A stretch of DNA of 64,000 nt from Flavobacteriaceae bacterium UBA3356 (GTDB lineage: Bacteria; Bacteroidota; Bacteroidia; Flavobacteriales; Flavobacteriaceae), in the NCBI GenBank assembly GCA_002360635.1, contig DEQW01000001.1, forward strand, positions 209,535-273,534, in the 5' to 3' direction. The notes beneath the pieces are model-generated. The model was given only the letters and a program-made list of their open reading frames with translations. It was not told the origin of the DNA and did not search any database. Made by a program: the position numbers and the translations under genes. Shown in pieces: positions 45,239-54,714 of the stretch (the stretch's first letter is position 1; each line of letters starts with the position of its first letter).

Positions 45239-46069
45239 TTACATTTTAATAGTCATTACTGGTAATTCGGAGTGATTGGTTACACCCTCTGCGATGCTTT
45301 TAGAGAATAAAGTTAAAAAGCCTGTACGTCCGTGAGTACACATTGCGATTAAATCGGCATTTTTATATCGTAAAAAATTGTTTATCCCTGTTTCTACGTC
45401 TTGTTCGTTATATACATTCATTGAGAAGTTATCCAAATCGGGGAATTTTTTCAGGAACTCCTTGATGGGATCCAACCCTTGTTCTATACTGTTAAAATCG
45501 GTCTGAGTATTGACCCTCAATAAATGGATATGTGCGCCGCATTTTTCAGCAATCGAAATAACCTGCTTAAATGCATCGCTTACATCTTGAAGAAAATCTG
45601 AAACAAAAACGATATCCTTAAAAGGAAAGGATACTTCTTCATCCTTGACTACAACAACTGGTACATCAGCTTTCCTAACAATTTTTTCTACGTTGCTTCC
45701 CATTAACTCACGTATACCGCCTCGGGTGCCGCTGCTTCCTGTAACAATAAAGTCGTGGTGAAAATGACCGGAGTGTTTAAGTATATTTGCCTGACCACCA
45801 TCAAATTCAAGAAAAGTCCTGCACTCAAGGCCTTGTCGTTCTGCTTTTTTCTCCAGTTCTCTCAGGTAGGCTTTTGCGATGCCTATTTGCTTTACTGTTT
45901 CTGGGTACTGTTTTTCTTTTTGTTTATCCAACTTTACCCATTCTACGGGGGTTTTCATCAAATGGAAAAAATGGATTTCGGAATTGTAAAGCTTTGCCAT
46001 TTCAATTCCGAGTTCTTCTGCTTTATTGCAATTTTTTGAAAAGTCTGTTGGTACGAGTATGTTTTTCAT
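45239..46069 (-). CDS. Tandem universal stress protein
   Basis: 276 residues formed of two UspA domains. Each starts with a beta strand and acidic turn (NILVPTDFSKNC and DIVFVSDFLQDV). Each ends with an ATP-loop-like region (GSSGTRGGIRELMGSNVEK in the first and THGRTGFLTLFSKSIAEGV in the second). Cytosolic and probably nucleotide-binding. It begins 18 bases after the dehydrogenase gene and 2 bases before the ATP-cone nuclease gene. Confidence 0.9.
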   Translation of the reverse strand: MKNILVPTDFSKNCNKAEELGIEMAKLYNSEIHFFHLMKTPVEWVKLDKQKEKQYPETVKQIGIAKAYLRELEKKAERQGLECRTFLEFDGGQANILKHSGHFHHDFIVTGSSGTRGGIRELMGSNVEKIVRKADVPVVVVKDEEVSFPFKDIVFVSDFLQDVSDAFKQVISIAEKCGAHIHLLRVNTQTDFNSIEQGLDPIKEFLKKFPDLDNFSMNVYNEQDVETGINNFLRYKNADLIAMCTHGRTGFLTLFSKSIAEGVTNHSELPVMTIKM

Positions 46070-46087
46070 AATATTTGTTTTTAACTA

Positions 46088-47083
46088 TTAATTAATGCTA
46101 ATTTCATTTCCAGAAGGTTTTTGTTTTTCAAAACAATCCAGATTATATATGGTTGTTTCTGCAATATTGGTCAATGCGGTTTTGGTTAAAAAAGCTTGAT
46201 GGCTTGTAATTAGTACATTGTTGAAAGTCATTAAGCGTGCAATCACATCGTCTTGCAAAATGTCATCGGAATGGTCTTCAAAGAACAATCCTTCTTCTTC
46301 CTCATAAACATCGATGCCGAAATAGCCAATTTTTTTAGACTTTAAGCCTTCGATAACCGCTTTGGTGTCGACCAGTCCTCCACGACTTGTATTGATAAGC
46401 ATTACCCCTTGTTTCATCAATGAAATATGCTTTGCATCAATCAAATGTTTAGTTGAAGCTGTAAGTGGAACGTGAAGACTTATGATATCGGACTGTTTGC
46501 AAATGGTCTCGCAATCTGTGTAGCGAACACCATATAAATTGATAAGGTTTTCATCTTCAACTATATCGTGTACAAGGATATTACAGCCAAAACCGTGTAG
46601 AATTTTAACCAATACAGCGCCTATTTTCCCTGTTCCTATTACACCTACAGTTTTTCCGTTTAAGTCGAAACCTGTAAGTCCGTTTAAAGAAAAATTTTGG
46701 TCGCGTACCCTATTGTGTGCTTTAATCAGTTTTCGGTTAAGTGCGAGTATTAAAGCCATTGTATGCTCTGCAATGGCATAAGGGGAATAGGCAGGAACAC
46801 GTGCCACTTTGATTCCAAGTTCTGATGCTTTTTTTAAATCAACGTGATTGAAACCTGCCGAACGTAATGCGATAAATTTTATGCCCAGTTTGTGTAAAAT
46901 AACCAAAACTTCCGAAGAGGCATCGTCACTTGAGAAAAGTGCTATGGCCTTTGAACCTTTTGCCAATAAAGCGGTTTCCTTTGTTAGCCGAAATTCCAGA
47001 AAATTCAATTGATGTTTTCCTTTATTAGCGTTTTCAATGGAAGGCTTATCGAATTTATGTGTGCTGTATATTATTGTTTTCAT
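46088..47083 (-). CDS. 2-hydroxyacid dehydrogenase, probably fermentative D-lactate dehydrogenase
   Basis: A 331-residue enzyme. The NAD loop is GVIGTGKIG near residue 147. The substrate Arg lies in INTSRGGLVDT and the catalytic His in TSHQAFLTKTAL, the latter being the typical form in LdhA-type D-lactate dehydrogenases. It reduces pyruvate to D-lactate to restore NAD+. It lies 3 bases downstream of the phosphofructokinase gene, consistent with a fermentative module. Confidence 0.85.
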   Translation of the reverse strand: MKTIIYSTHKFDKPSIENANKGKHQLNFLEFRLTKETALLAKGSKAIALFSSDDASSEVLVILHKLGIKFIALRSAGFNHVDLKKASELGIKVARVPAYSPYAIAEHTMALILALNRKLIKAHNRVRDQNFSLNGLTGFDLNGKTVGVIGTGKIGAVLVKILHGFGCNILVHDIVEDENLINLYGVRYTDCETICKQSDIISLHVPLTASTKHLIDAKHISLMKQGVMLINTSRGGLVDTKAVIEGLKSKKIGYFGIDVYEEEEGLFFEDHSDDILQDDVIARLMTFNNVLITSHQAFLTKTALTNIAETTIYNLDCFEKQKPSGNEISIN

Positions 47084-47086
47084 AAT

Positions 47087-48058
47087 TTATGTTCCAAATA
47101 GTTCTAAGAGTTCGTGCAGTTCTTTATTGACCTGATGTTGTTTAACCACTTCACTAAAAGGGGTTAAGTGCAATTGATTGTTTAAAATCCCAACCATTAG
47201 ATTCTTTTTACTTTGTAAAAGTGATTTTACGGCTTCCACCCCAAGCCTAATACCCAACATTCTATCTAAAGCTGACGGATTTCCACCTCGCTGTATATGG
47301 CCAAGCTTTGTTATGCGTAAATCGACATTGGGATTGACTTCCTTTATTTTTGAAGAAACAAGTTCGGCACCAATTTCGTCACCTTCAGAAACTACGATTA
47401 GAAAAGCATCCTCGCTATTGTAATTTTTCACTTTATTCAATAGGTTAATAAAGTCCTTACCGCTCTCTGGAATTAAAATGGCGTCCGCACCAACCGTCAA
47501 ACCAGAATGAATGCCAATATAACCCGAATCCCTTCCCATTACTTCCACGATAAATACCCGATTGTGAGATTCGGCAGTATCCCTTATTTTATCAATATTT
47601 TCAATGGCTGTGTTAACTGCGGAATCAAAACCAAGGGTGTAATCCGTACCCGAAATATCGTTGTCAATAGTTCCGGGAATCCCTATGAATGGGATATCGC
47701 ATATCTCTGAAAAAGCAAGTAATCCCTTAAATGTACCATCGCCACCAATGGCAATCAACGCGTCTATTTTGTTTGCATTTAGGGTTTGCGAGGCTTTTTT
47801 TCGACCGTCAAGTTCCAGAAAACGTTTGCTTCGCGCCGTCTTAAGAATAGTGCCACCCTTTTGGGTCAGTTTTTGTAATTCGTGTGATTTTAATTGAACC
47901 AAGTCACCGTCTATCAATCCTTCATATCCTTTTCTAAAACCACTAACTTTTATACCAGTTGCTTCAGCCGTTTTTGCAATGGCGTACAAGGCTGAATTCA
48001 TCCCTGGACTATCACCTCCAGAGGTAAATACACCTATATGTTTTATAGTATTATCCAT
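47087..48058 (-). CDS. pfkA: ATP-dependent 6-phosphofructokinase
   Basis: A 323-residue PfkA. GVFTSGGDSPGMN starts the ATP site, GGDGTF (105-110) has the Gly that marks ATP-dependent rather than PPi-dependent enzymes, and GIPGTIDNDISGTD holds the catalytic Asp. Cytosolic tetramer that commits sugar to glycolysis. As a second copy on a mobile element it would supplement the chromosomal enzyme. It lies 2 bases from the symporter gene. Confidence 0.92.
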   Translation of the reverse strand: MDNTIKHIGVFTSGGDSPGMNSALYAIAKTAEATGIKVSGFRKGYEGLIDGDLVQLKSHELQKLTQKGGTILKTARSKRFLELDGRKKASQTLNANKIDALIAIGGDGTFKGLLAFSEICDIPFIGIPGTIDNDISGTDYTLGFDSAVNTAIENIDKIRDTAESHNRVFIVEVMGRDSGYIGIHSGLTVGADAILIPESGKDFINLLNKVKNYNSEDAFLIVVSEGDEIGAELVSSKIKEVNPNVDLRITKLGHIQRGGNPSALDRMLGIRLGVEAVKSLLQSKKNLMVGILNNQLHLTPFSEVVKQHQVNKELHELLELFGT

Positions 48059-48060
48059 AG

Positions 48061-49401
48061 TTATAAAGCTTCTTTTTTAAGAATTTCAGTCTTTTTTATA
48101 CCATACAGTCTATTAAAAACCATACAAGCTGTGAGGTCACCCGTTACGTTTACAGCTGTTCTGAACATTCCCAATAGTCTTTCTACACCAATGATAATGA
48201 TGATGCCTTCGGCTGGTATACCGACACTTCCCAAAACAGAAGCGAGTATCACCACACCACCTCCGGGAATTGCAGGTGTGCCAATGGAAGCAGCAACGAT
48301 GGTTACGATGACCACAATAATATTGAGCAAACTCATTTCCAAGCCATAGGCTTGGGCTATGAATAGCGTAGTTATGGTTTGATAGAGTGCAGTGCCATCC
48401 ATATTGACGGTTGCACCTATGGGGATGATAAAATTGCTAATGGTCTTGTCAACCTTCAATTCTTCTTCGGCTGTTTGAAGGGAAAGTGGCATCACGGCTG
48501 CAGAGCTTGTGGTTGAAAAGGCCAATAATTGAACGTCCCTTATTTTTTTTAGGAAATGCATAGGGTTTGCTTTTCCAAGAAGCACAATTAGTCCTAAATA
48601 GAAAATTACCAAAAGTAACAGACCGAGCAGGACGACACCAACATAATAGGTGAGACCAGAAAGAGAACTTAAACCAACACTAGAGGTAAGCTGCGCCATA
48701 AGACCGAAAACAGCAATAGGCACTAGAAGCATTGACCATTTTACTACTGTCATACAGACTTCCTGAATGGCACTTAGAAGTAGCTTTACTGGGCGCAGTA
48801 AGGCATTTTCTAGTGATAGCACAGCTACACCAATAATGATTGTGAAAATCACGATACTCAACATTTCACCGCTAACCATAGACGCCAAGGGGTTTTCGGG
48901 AAGCAGGTTTGAGATGGCATCAGGAATTGTTTCAATTCCGAAGGAAAGCTCGGGTTCATCAGTTGAAACTGCCATAATTTCATTATGCTCTTTTAGTGAT
49001 TGTTGATGAAGAAAACGACCCGGTCTAAAAATTTGGGATAGTATCGTACCTATGCTAACCGAAACTATTGTTGTGCCCAAAAAATACAGTAGAACACCAC
49101 CGCCAAGTTTTCTTAGACTATCCTTATCGTTGCTTACGATTCCTGTGATGATAGAAGCCACAATTAACGGTATCATAATCATTTGAACCAGTTTCAGAAA
49201 TAGTACACCAGGCAATGCCAGCCAATTCCCCGCGATATCTGCGGTTTCTTTAGAAATCCATCCATTTTGTGGGCTTAACAACAAACCAAATCCGACACCT
49301 AAAAACAAGGCAATGATTACCTTAAGCCATAAGCGACTTTCTACCAGTTTGAGAAGGTAGTGGTTAAGTGATTTTAATGATTTTATCTCTGTGTCAAACA
49401 T
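48061..49401 (-). CDS. Dicarboxylate/amino acid:cation symporter (DAACS family)
   Basis: A 446-residue protein with about eight TM helices and two re-entrant hairpins. FSTTSSAAVMPLSL is the first hairpin tip with its Ser-rich motif, and PIGATVNMDGTALYQ is the Na+/substrate region. It imports glutamate, aspartate or C4-dicarboxylates with Na+ or H+. Its place among glycolytic genes suggests carbon uptake or redox balance; the exact substrate is not clear. Confidence 0.9.
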   Translation of the reverse strand: MFDTEIKSLKSLNHYLLKLVESRLWLKVIIALFLGVGFGLLLSPQNGWISKETADIAGNWLALPGVLFLKLVQMIMIPLIVASIITGIVSNDKDSLRKLGGGVLLYFLGTTIVSVSIGTILSQIFRPGRFLHQQSLKEHNEIMAVSTDEPELSFGIETIPDAISNLLPENPLASMVSGEMLSIVIFTIIIGVAVLSLENALLRPVKLLLSAIQEVCMTVVKWSMLLVPIAVFGLMAQLTSSVGLSSLSGLTYYVGVVLLGLLLLVIFYLGLIVLLGKANPMHFLKKIRDVQLLAFSTTSSAAVMPLSLQTAEEELKVDKTISNFIIPIGATVNMDGTALYQTITTLFIAQAYGLEMSLLNIIVVIVTIVAASIGTPAIPGGGVVILASVLGSVGIPAEGIIIIIGVERLLGMFRTAVNVTGDLTACMVFNRLYGIKKTEILKKEAL

Positions 49402-49409
49402 TCTGTTGA

Positions 49410-50471
49410 TTATGCTATATTAATTTTATTATCCAGATACACTTCCTGAACGGATTGTAATACTCTCACGCCTTCGCTAAAGGGCTTTTGAAATGCTTTT
49501 CTTCCCATTATCAGCCCAGAGCCACCAGCCCTTTTATTGATAACGGCAGTTGTTACAGCTTCGGACACATCTGATTTGCCTTTGGAACCACCACCTGAGC
49601 TAATCAGCCCTATTTTACCCATATAGCAATTGGCAACCTGTAATCGGCAAAGGTCTATGGGATGGTCTGTGGTAAGGGTTTTATACATTTCATCATCATA
49701 TTTTCCAAAACCTATCTCTTTGAAACCAAAATTATTGGTGGGTAATTTTTGTTTGATGATGTCTGCCTGAATAGTAACACCCAAATGGTTTGCCTGCCCA
49801 GTTAAGTCGGCAGCTGCGTGATAATCTTCCTTGTTGGTTTTAAATGCCTCGTTCCGTGTATAGCACCATAAAATGGTGGCCATTCCCAGATTGTGTGCTT
49901 CTTCAAAGGCATCAGCAATTTCTTTAAGCTGTCTGTTGCTTTCCTGTGAACCAAAATAAATGGTAGCGCCAACAGCAACCGCTCCCATATCCCAAGCGGT
50001 TTTTACCTTACCAAAGAGCGTTTGGTCATATTTATTGGGATAGGTAAGTAACTCATTATGGTTAATCTTAACGATAAAAGGGATTTTATGGGCATACTTT
50101 CGAGCATTCAAGCCCAATACTCCAAACGTAGATGCCACACCATTACAACCCGCTTCAATAGCAAGTTTTATAATGTTCTCAGGGTCAAAATAATCCGGGT
50201 TTTTGTAGAATGAAAAGGTTGCGCTATGCTCAATGCCTTGGTCTACAGGAAGAATGCTCAAATAGCCTGTGCCACCTAGATTGCCGTGGTTGTATAATTG
50301 GTTAAGGCTTCTTATTACCTGTGGATTTCTGTTACTATTGACAAATACTTTTTCAAGACTATTTTTACTTGGTGTCTGCAATTCATCTTTTGTGATTCTC
50401 TCACAAACGTGATTCAAGTAGAAATCAGCTTTGTCTCCTAAAAGCTCTGTGATATTTATATCTGTTTTCAT
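49410..50471 (-). CDS. Class I fructose-bisphosphate aldolase, DhnA/archaeal type
   Basis: A 353-residue enzyme. LSILPVDQGIEHSATFSF and PFIVKINHNELL are typical of DhnA-type (archaeal class I) aldolases, which use a Lys Schiff base and no metal. GLISSGGGSKGKSD and SGLIMGRKAFQKP form the phosphate-binding part. It cleaves fructose 1,6-bisphosphate. Metal independence may matter in an island built for metal stress. It stands 11 bases from the GAPDH gene. Confidence 0.9.
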   Translation of the reverse strand: MKTDINITELLGDKADFYLNHVCERITKDELQTPSKNSLEKVFVNSNRNPQVIRSLNQLYNHGNLGGTGYLSILPVDQGIEHSATFSFYKNPDYFDPENIIKLAIEAGCNGVASTFGVLGLNARKYAHKIPFIVKINHNELLTYPNKYDQTLFGKVKTAWDMGAVAVGATIYFGSQESNRQLKEIADAFEEAHNLGMATILWCYTRNEAFKTNKEDYHAAADLTGQANHLGVTIQADIIKQKLPTNNFGFKEIGFGKYDDEMYKTLTTDHPIDLCRLQVANCYMGKIGLISSGGGSKGKSDVSEAVTTAVINKRAGGSGLIMGRKAFQKPFSEGVRVLQSVQEVYLDNKINIA

Positions 50472-50482
50472 TTAAAAGAGGA

Positions 50483-51496
50483 TTAATGAATTCCTAAGCT
50501 TTCATTGGTTTTGGCGATTGATTTTCCCCCATCTATTTCAATTCCAGTTAGTGCTCTAATAGCATCTATGGTTTCTGGGATAACAATAGCTTGGTTGTCT
50601 ACCACGTAGGCATAAAAGAGTTCGTCTCCCTTTACTTTCAGCATATCTTCCCAAAGAGCAACTTCATACATATCGCCCCAAGGTCTTCCCATATCTAAGA
50701 ACATTTCCTTGATGGTGTTGTTAGAAACCAAGCCTTGGTCATATCGAATTAGTTTAATACGACTTGAAGTTTTAAAGGCATTTAGCACTTCTTGCTTTGT
50801 CGACTGCTTTTTCAATTTCACATTCCAGTAGTGCATATGGCTTAAGGTTTGCGGTACTTTTACTGCTGCGGTGATGACATCCAATTCTGGGTCAACACTT
50901 TTAGCATCCGGACCTTGATGGCTTGGAATATCTTTTTCGGGAACCATCGTATTCATAATACCACCCAAATGACTTTCCCAAGGGTCTGTAGCTCTTCTTA
51001 AAAGTGTTCCTCTTGCATAATCCAATAAATTAGCTCTTTTTAAAGCGGTTAATGTTCTTAAAATAGACGTGGTATTGCAGGAAACAACCCTTGTCGCATT
51101 CAAGTTTATAGCAGATTGATAGTTGTTTTCCGCACTAAAGGAATGTCCTGTAGTTTCGTGTTTTTCGCCACCGTGCAAAATGAATTTTATAATCTGTTCT
51201 TTATAAATCGCTACATTTTGAGCAGCAATCTTTTTAGGCGTACAGTCCACAACAAGGTCTGATTTCTTTAAAAGTTCCTGCATATTGCCTTTAACAGAAA
51301 TCCCTTGAGATTTCATATTATGAGCTGCATCTTGAGTTGCTGCGTATATGTCGTAATTCTTTCTTACTGCATTTTGAATACGCCAATCGCTGATGATATC
51401 GCAAACACCTGAAAGCTTCATATCGTCTTGTAGATTGATGGCATCGGCCACTCTTTTTCCAATGACTCCGTAACCTATAACTGCAATTTTTTTCAT
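50483..51496 (-). CDS. Type II (archaeal-type) glyceraldehyde-3-phosphate dehydrogenase
   Basis: A 337-residue enzyme. The nucleotide site is AVIGYGVIGKRVADAI and the catalytic Cys140 lies in VVSCNTTSILRTL, as in archaeal GAPDH, not in the SCTTN context of the usual bacterial GapA. DPWESHLGGIMNTMVPEK is conserved in this branch. It oxidises glyceraldehyde 3-phosphate with NAD(P)+. Its presence in a Bacteroidota genome indicates transfer. The start overlaps the NhaA stop by 4 bases. Confidence 0.9.
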   Translation of the reverse strand: MKKIAVIGYGVIGKRVADAINLQDDMKLSGVCDIISDWRIQNAVRKNYDIYAATQDAAHNMKSQGISVKGNMQELLKKSDLVVDCTPKKIAAQNVAIYKEQIIKFILHGGEKHETTGHSFSAENNYQSAINLNATRVVSCNTTSILRTLTALKRANLLDYARGTLLRRATDPWESHLGGIMNTMVPEKDIPSHQGPDAKSVDPELDVITAAVKVPQTLSHMHYWNVKLKKQSTKQEVLNAFKTSSRIKLIRYDQGLVSNNTIKEMFLDMGRPWGDMYEVALWEDMLKVKGDELFYAYVVDNQAIVIPETIDAIRALTGIEIDGGKSIAKTNESLGIH

Positions 51497-52824
51497 ACGT
51501 TTTTAATTTTAAGTTTTTTAGTATTTTTTAAAAGTATAATTGAACCTATTGTGCCAGCAATTAAAGAAGCAAATAGGATGCTTACTTTTGCGGTATAAAT
51601 AAATTCTTCGTTTGTAAATGCCAGTTCATTGATAAACAATGACATTGTAAACCCGATTCCTCCAAGAAAAGCGACTCCATATATTTGATTCCAATTAATA
51701 GCATCTGGTATTTTTGCCAATTTTAATGCAACAAGTAGTCTTGTAAAAGAAATAATGCCTAAAAATTTGCCAAAAACCAGGCCTGCGCCTATACCTAAAC
51801 TAATTGGGCTGAGCAATACTTTACCCACTTCTCCGTGTAAATGTATGCCTGCATTGGCAAGTGCAAAAAGCGGCAGCACCACAAAACTTACAATAGGATT
51901 TAGCGATTTTTCTAATTTTTGGAGGGGAGTTTCGGCTTCTGAACTTGTGTTTTTGATTTCTTCCAATATTTCAAGTTGCTCGTTGGAAATAAGTGTTCCT
52001 TTTACGGGCTTAATCTTTATGAAACGTGTGTGTAGATTGCTTAAACGCTTTAGAAAAGTGTCCTCCTTAATTTTTACTCTTCCTGGAATCGCAAAAGCTG
52101 TAAGGATTCCTGCTATGGTAGGGTGAATGCCTGAAAAGAAGAAAGCTAACCAAACGCCACCTATCCCTATAATGGCATAAAACCACGTTTTCCTAATCCC
52201 CGCATAATTGCCTATGATTAAAAGACCAAAGAACAGTAATCCGTGAAATAAATCCATAATAGAAATACCAGAGGTGTAAAACAGCGCAATCACCAATACA
52301 CCGCCTAAATCATCCACTACGGCAAGAGTTACTAAAAATACTCGTAGGGCTATGGGCAAACGTTTTCCGAACAAAGCCAAAATACCTAAGGAAAAAGCGA
52401 TGTCTGTCGCCATCGGAATTCCCCAACCTTGAGATGCTTCACCAGTAGTGTTAAAGAGAAAATATAATAAGGCGGGAAAAACCATACCTCCTATGGCAGC
52501 ACCGATAGGGAGTACGGCATTTTGAGGAGTCGATAGTTTCCCGCCCAAAATTTCACGTTTTAATTCCAAACCAACTTGTAGGAAAAACAATGCCATTAAG
52601 CCATCATTAATCCAAAGTAGAAGGGGCTCGGTGATTTCAAAACTACCTACTGTAAAGGAAATGTCCATTTTCATTAAGCTACGGTACATTTCTTGCCAAG
52701 GGGAATTTGCCCATACCATTGCTATGATAACGGTAATGAGAAGGAGAATACCTGTGTTATTCAGGCCTTTTGAAGTGACGCTAAATACGGTCTGTATTCC
52801 TCTATATGTTTTTTTCTCTAGCAT
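51493..52824 (-). CDS. nhaA: Na+/H+ antiporter NhaA
   Basis: A 443-residue protein with 12 predicted TM segments. PMATDIAFSLGILALFG and LAVVDDLGGVLVIALFY hold the paired Asp ion-binding site of NhaA. GGIGFTMSLFINELAF is the conserved late helix. The loop between helices is longer than in E. coli NhaA, as in many Bacteroidota. It exports Na+ for pH and salt tolerance. Translation is coupled to the GAPDH gene. Confidence 0.93.
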   Translation of the reverse strand: MLEKKTYRGIQTVFSVTSKGLNNTGILLLITVIIAMVWANSPWQEMYRSLMKMDISFTVGSFEITEPLLLWINDGLMALFFLQVGLELKREILGGKLSTPQNAVLPIGAAIGGMVFPALLYFLFNTTGEASQGWGIPMATDIAFSLGILALFGKRLPIALRVFLVTLAVVDDLGGVLVIALFYTSGISIMDLFHGLLFFGLLIIGNYAGIRKTWFYAIIGIGGVWLAFFFSGIHPTIAGILTAFAIPGRVKIKEDTFLKRLSNLHTRFIKIKPVKGTLISNEQLEILEEIKNTSSEAETPLQKLEKSLNPIVSFVVLPLFALANAGIHLHGEVGKVLLSPISLGIGAGLVFGKFLGIISFTRLLVALKLAKIPDAINWNQIYGVAFLGGIGFTMSLFINELAFTNEEFIYTAKVSILFASLIAGTIGSIILLKNTKKLKIKNV

Positions 52825-52826
52825 TA

Positions 52827-54218
52827 TTAGGTTATGTTTTTGACTTCTTCTTTATTGTCCTTTTTTCGTTTTGTTTGTGAATCTTTAGTTTTTGGTTTAA
52901 AATTCCTAATAATCAGGCGGTTGCTCTTTTCATAAGTGAAATAGCTAACCGCCCAATTAAAACCAACCATCAATCTATTTCTAAATCCACTTATAGATAA
53001 CAAGTGTACAATTGACCATAGCAACCAAGCGAAATAACCAGCAAATTTGAATTTGCCTAAATCGGCAACAGCCTTTCGTTTTCCTACTGTGGCCAATGAA
53101 CCTTTGTCTTTGTATTCAAAAGGTTTTACGCCTTCATCCTTAATAATTTTCAATAATACATTACCTAAATATTTGCCTTGCTGGATTGCTGTTTGGGCTA
53201 CTTGTGGATGCCCTTTGGGTGTGTCTGTAGTAATCATTGCCGCTATATCTCCCACGGCAAAAATATTTTTGTAGCCTTCTACCAATAAAAACGAGTCAGT
53301 TTTTAAGCGGTTACCCCAAACCAGGTGTTTTTCATCTATACCTTTGGGGAATTGTCCTTTTACACCTGCCGTCCAGATGAGGTTTCTTGCTAAAATTTTC
53401 TTTCCGCTTTTCGTAGTAACCTCTGAACCGTCATAATCACTTACCGACTCGTTGAATAGTACTTTTACATTTAAGTCTTTCAGATACTTTAAAGTTTTTG
53501 ATGATGCTTTGTCTGACATTGTGCTTAACAACTCGTCAATAGCTTCTATCAAATAAATGTTCATTATGGAAGCAGGGTATTCTGGATAATCCTTCGGTAG
53601 AATGTATTTGCAAAATTCAGCCAAAGCTCCTGCCATTTCTACACCAGCGGGACCACCTCCAACAATAACGAAATTTGTTAGGGAATCACGTTCATCATCA
53701 TCGCAGGTAATGGCTGCTTGTTCTAAGTTTTGCAGCATCATATGGCGAATGTTGAGGGAATCACGAATATCCTTCATCCCTAAGCTGTTTTGGGCTACGG
53801 AATCCATTCCGAAAAAATTTGTGGTCGTACCCGTTGCCAATACGAGATAGTCGTAGTGGACTTTTCCTTTGGTAGTTGTTAATGTATTTGATGAGGGTTG
53901 AATTTCCTCGACTTCCGCCAAGCGGAACACTACATTTTTATATCCCTTAAATTGTTTTCTAAATGGAAACACAATGCTGTCTGGCTCCAAAGCACTTGTT
54001 GCCACTTGATAGAATAAAGGTTGAAATTGATGGAAGTTGTTTTTATCGAACAATACAACTTGTACTTCTTTATGTTTCAATTTTTCTACCAATGCCAGAC
54101 CAGCAAAACCACCACCAATGATAACTACGCGAGGTAGGTCAGAATCTGGAAGGCAGATATCATCCGTTGCCTTGCAAGCAGATGACATTATTTTCTTATG
54201 TTGGTGGCTATCTTTCAT
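52827..54218 (-). CDS. NDH-2-type NAD(P)H:quinone oxidoreductase
   Basis: A 463-residue flavoprotein. FAD-binding VVIIGGGFAGLALVEKL lies near residue 31 and the NADH site VIVGGGPAGVEMAGAL near residue 188. The late FAVGDIAAM binds FAD. The C-terminal hydrophobic region (YFAWLLWSIVHLLSISG) anchors it to the inner membrane. It oxidises NADH without pumping protons, useful for redox relief when energy is limited. Confidence 0.88.
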   Translation of the reverse strand: MKDSHQHKKIMSSACKATDDICLPDSDLPRVVIIGGGFAGLALVEKLKHKEVQVVLFDKNNFHQFQPLFYQVATSALEPDSIVFPFRKQFKGYKNVVFRLAEVEEIQPSSNTLTTTKGKVHYDYLVLATGTTTNFFGMDSVAQNSLGMKDIRDSLNIRHMMLQNLEQAAITCDDDERDSLTNFVIVGGGPAGVEMAGALAEFCKYILPKDYPEYPASIMNIYLIEAIDELLSTMSDKASSKTLKYLKDLNVKVLFNESVSDYDGSEVTTKSGKKILARNLIWTAGVKGQFPKGIDEKHLVWGNRLKTDSFLLVEGYKNIFAVGDIAAMITTDTPKGHPQVAQTAIQQGKYLGNVLLKIIKDEGVKPFEYKDKGSLATVGKRKAVADLGKFKFAGYFAWLLWSIVHLLSISGFRNRLMVGFNWAVSYFTYEKSNRLIIRNFKPKTKDSQTKRKKDNKEEVKNIT

Positions 54219-54240
54219 TTGTTAGTTGTTCATATTTCAT

Positions 54241-54702
54241 TCACCCTTCATCTTTACCTCTTGCAATAAGTACCGAGCACTTGGCGTGGGTGGCTAAATA
54301 TTGGGAAACAGAGCCTAAAAGTAAGCGCGACAACGCACCTTGACCTTGAGAGCCCACTACGATTAAATCTGCTTTCCAATCCTCGGCTTTTTCGAGGATG
54401 GCACTTTTGGGTAGTCCGCTCACAACGATAGTAGTTATGTTAAGAGCTTCGTTTTTGCTCTTTAGAACATCGCTGGCTTCCGAAACAATTTTATTACTTA
54501 TTGTTTTAGCACCACTTATGAAATCTTCGTAGTAGTTGTTCAAGCTTCCACCTGTGGCCATTAATTCTGGGCCAATCATAGTGGGAAACTCATATACATT
54601 TATAATGCAGATTTCAGCATATGATGGTAATATCATTTTATTGATTTCATCTACAGCAGCTTTGCTAAAGTCTGAACCGTCTACTGCCAATAGTATTTTC
54701 AT
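54241..54702 (-). CDS. Universal stress protein (single domain)
   Basis: A 153-residue UspA domain. It starts KILLAVDGSDFSKAA. VVGSQGQGALSRLLLGSVS is a full ATP-binding motif G-x2-G-x9-G[S/T], so it should bind ATP, unlike its larger tandem relative in the same run, whose loops are less regular. It is followed by the lycopene-cyclase-domain gene 12 bases upstream on the map. Confidence 0.92.
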   Translation of the reverse strand: MKILLAVDGSDFSKAAVDEINKMILPSYAEICIINVYEFPTMIGPELMATGGSLNNYYEDFISGAKTISNKIVSEASDVLKSKNEALNITTIVVSGLPKSAILEKAEDWKADLIVVGSQGQGALSRLLLGSVSQYLATHAKCSVLIARGKDEG

Positions 54703-54714
54703 AATTCGAATGTT

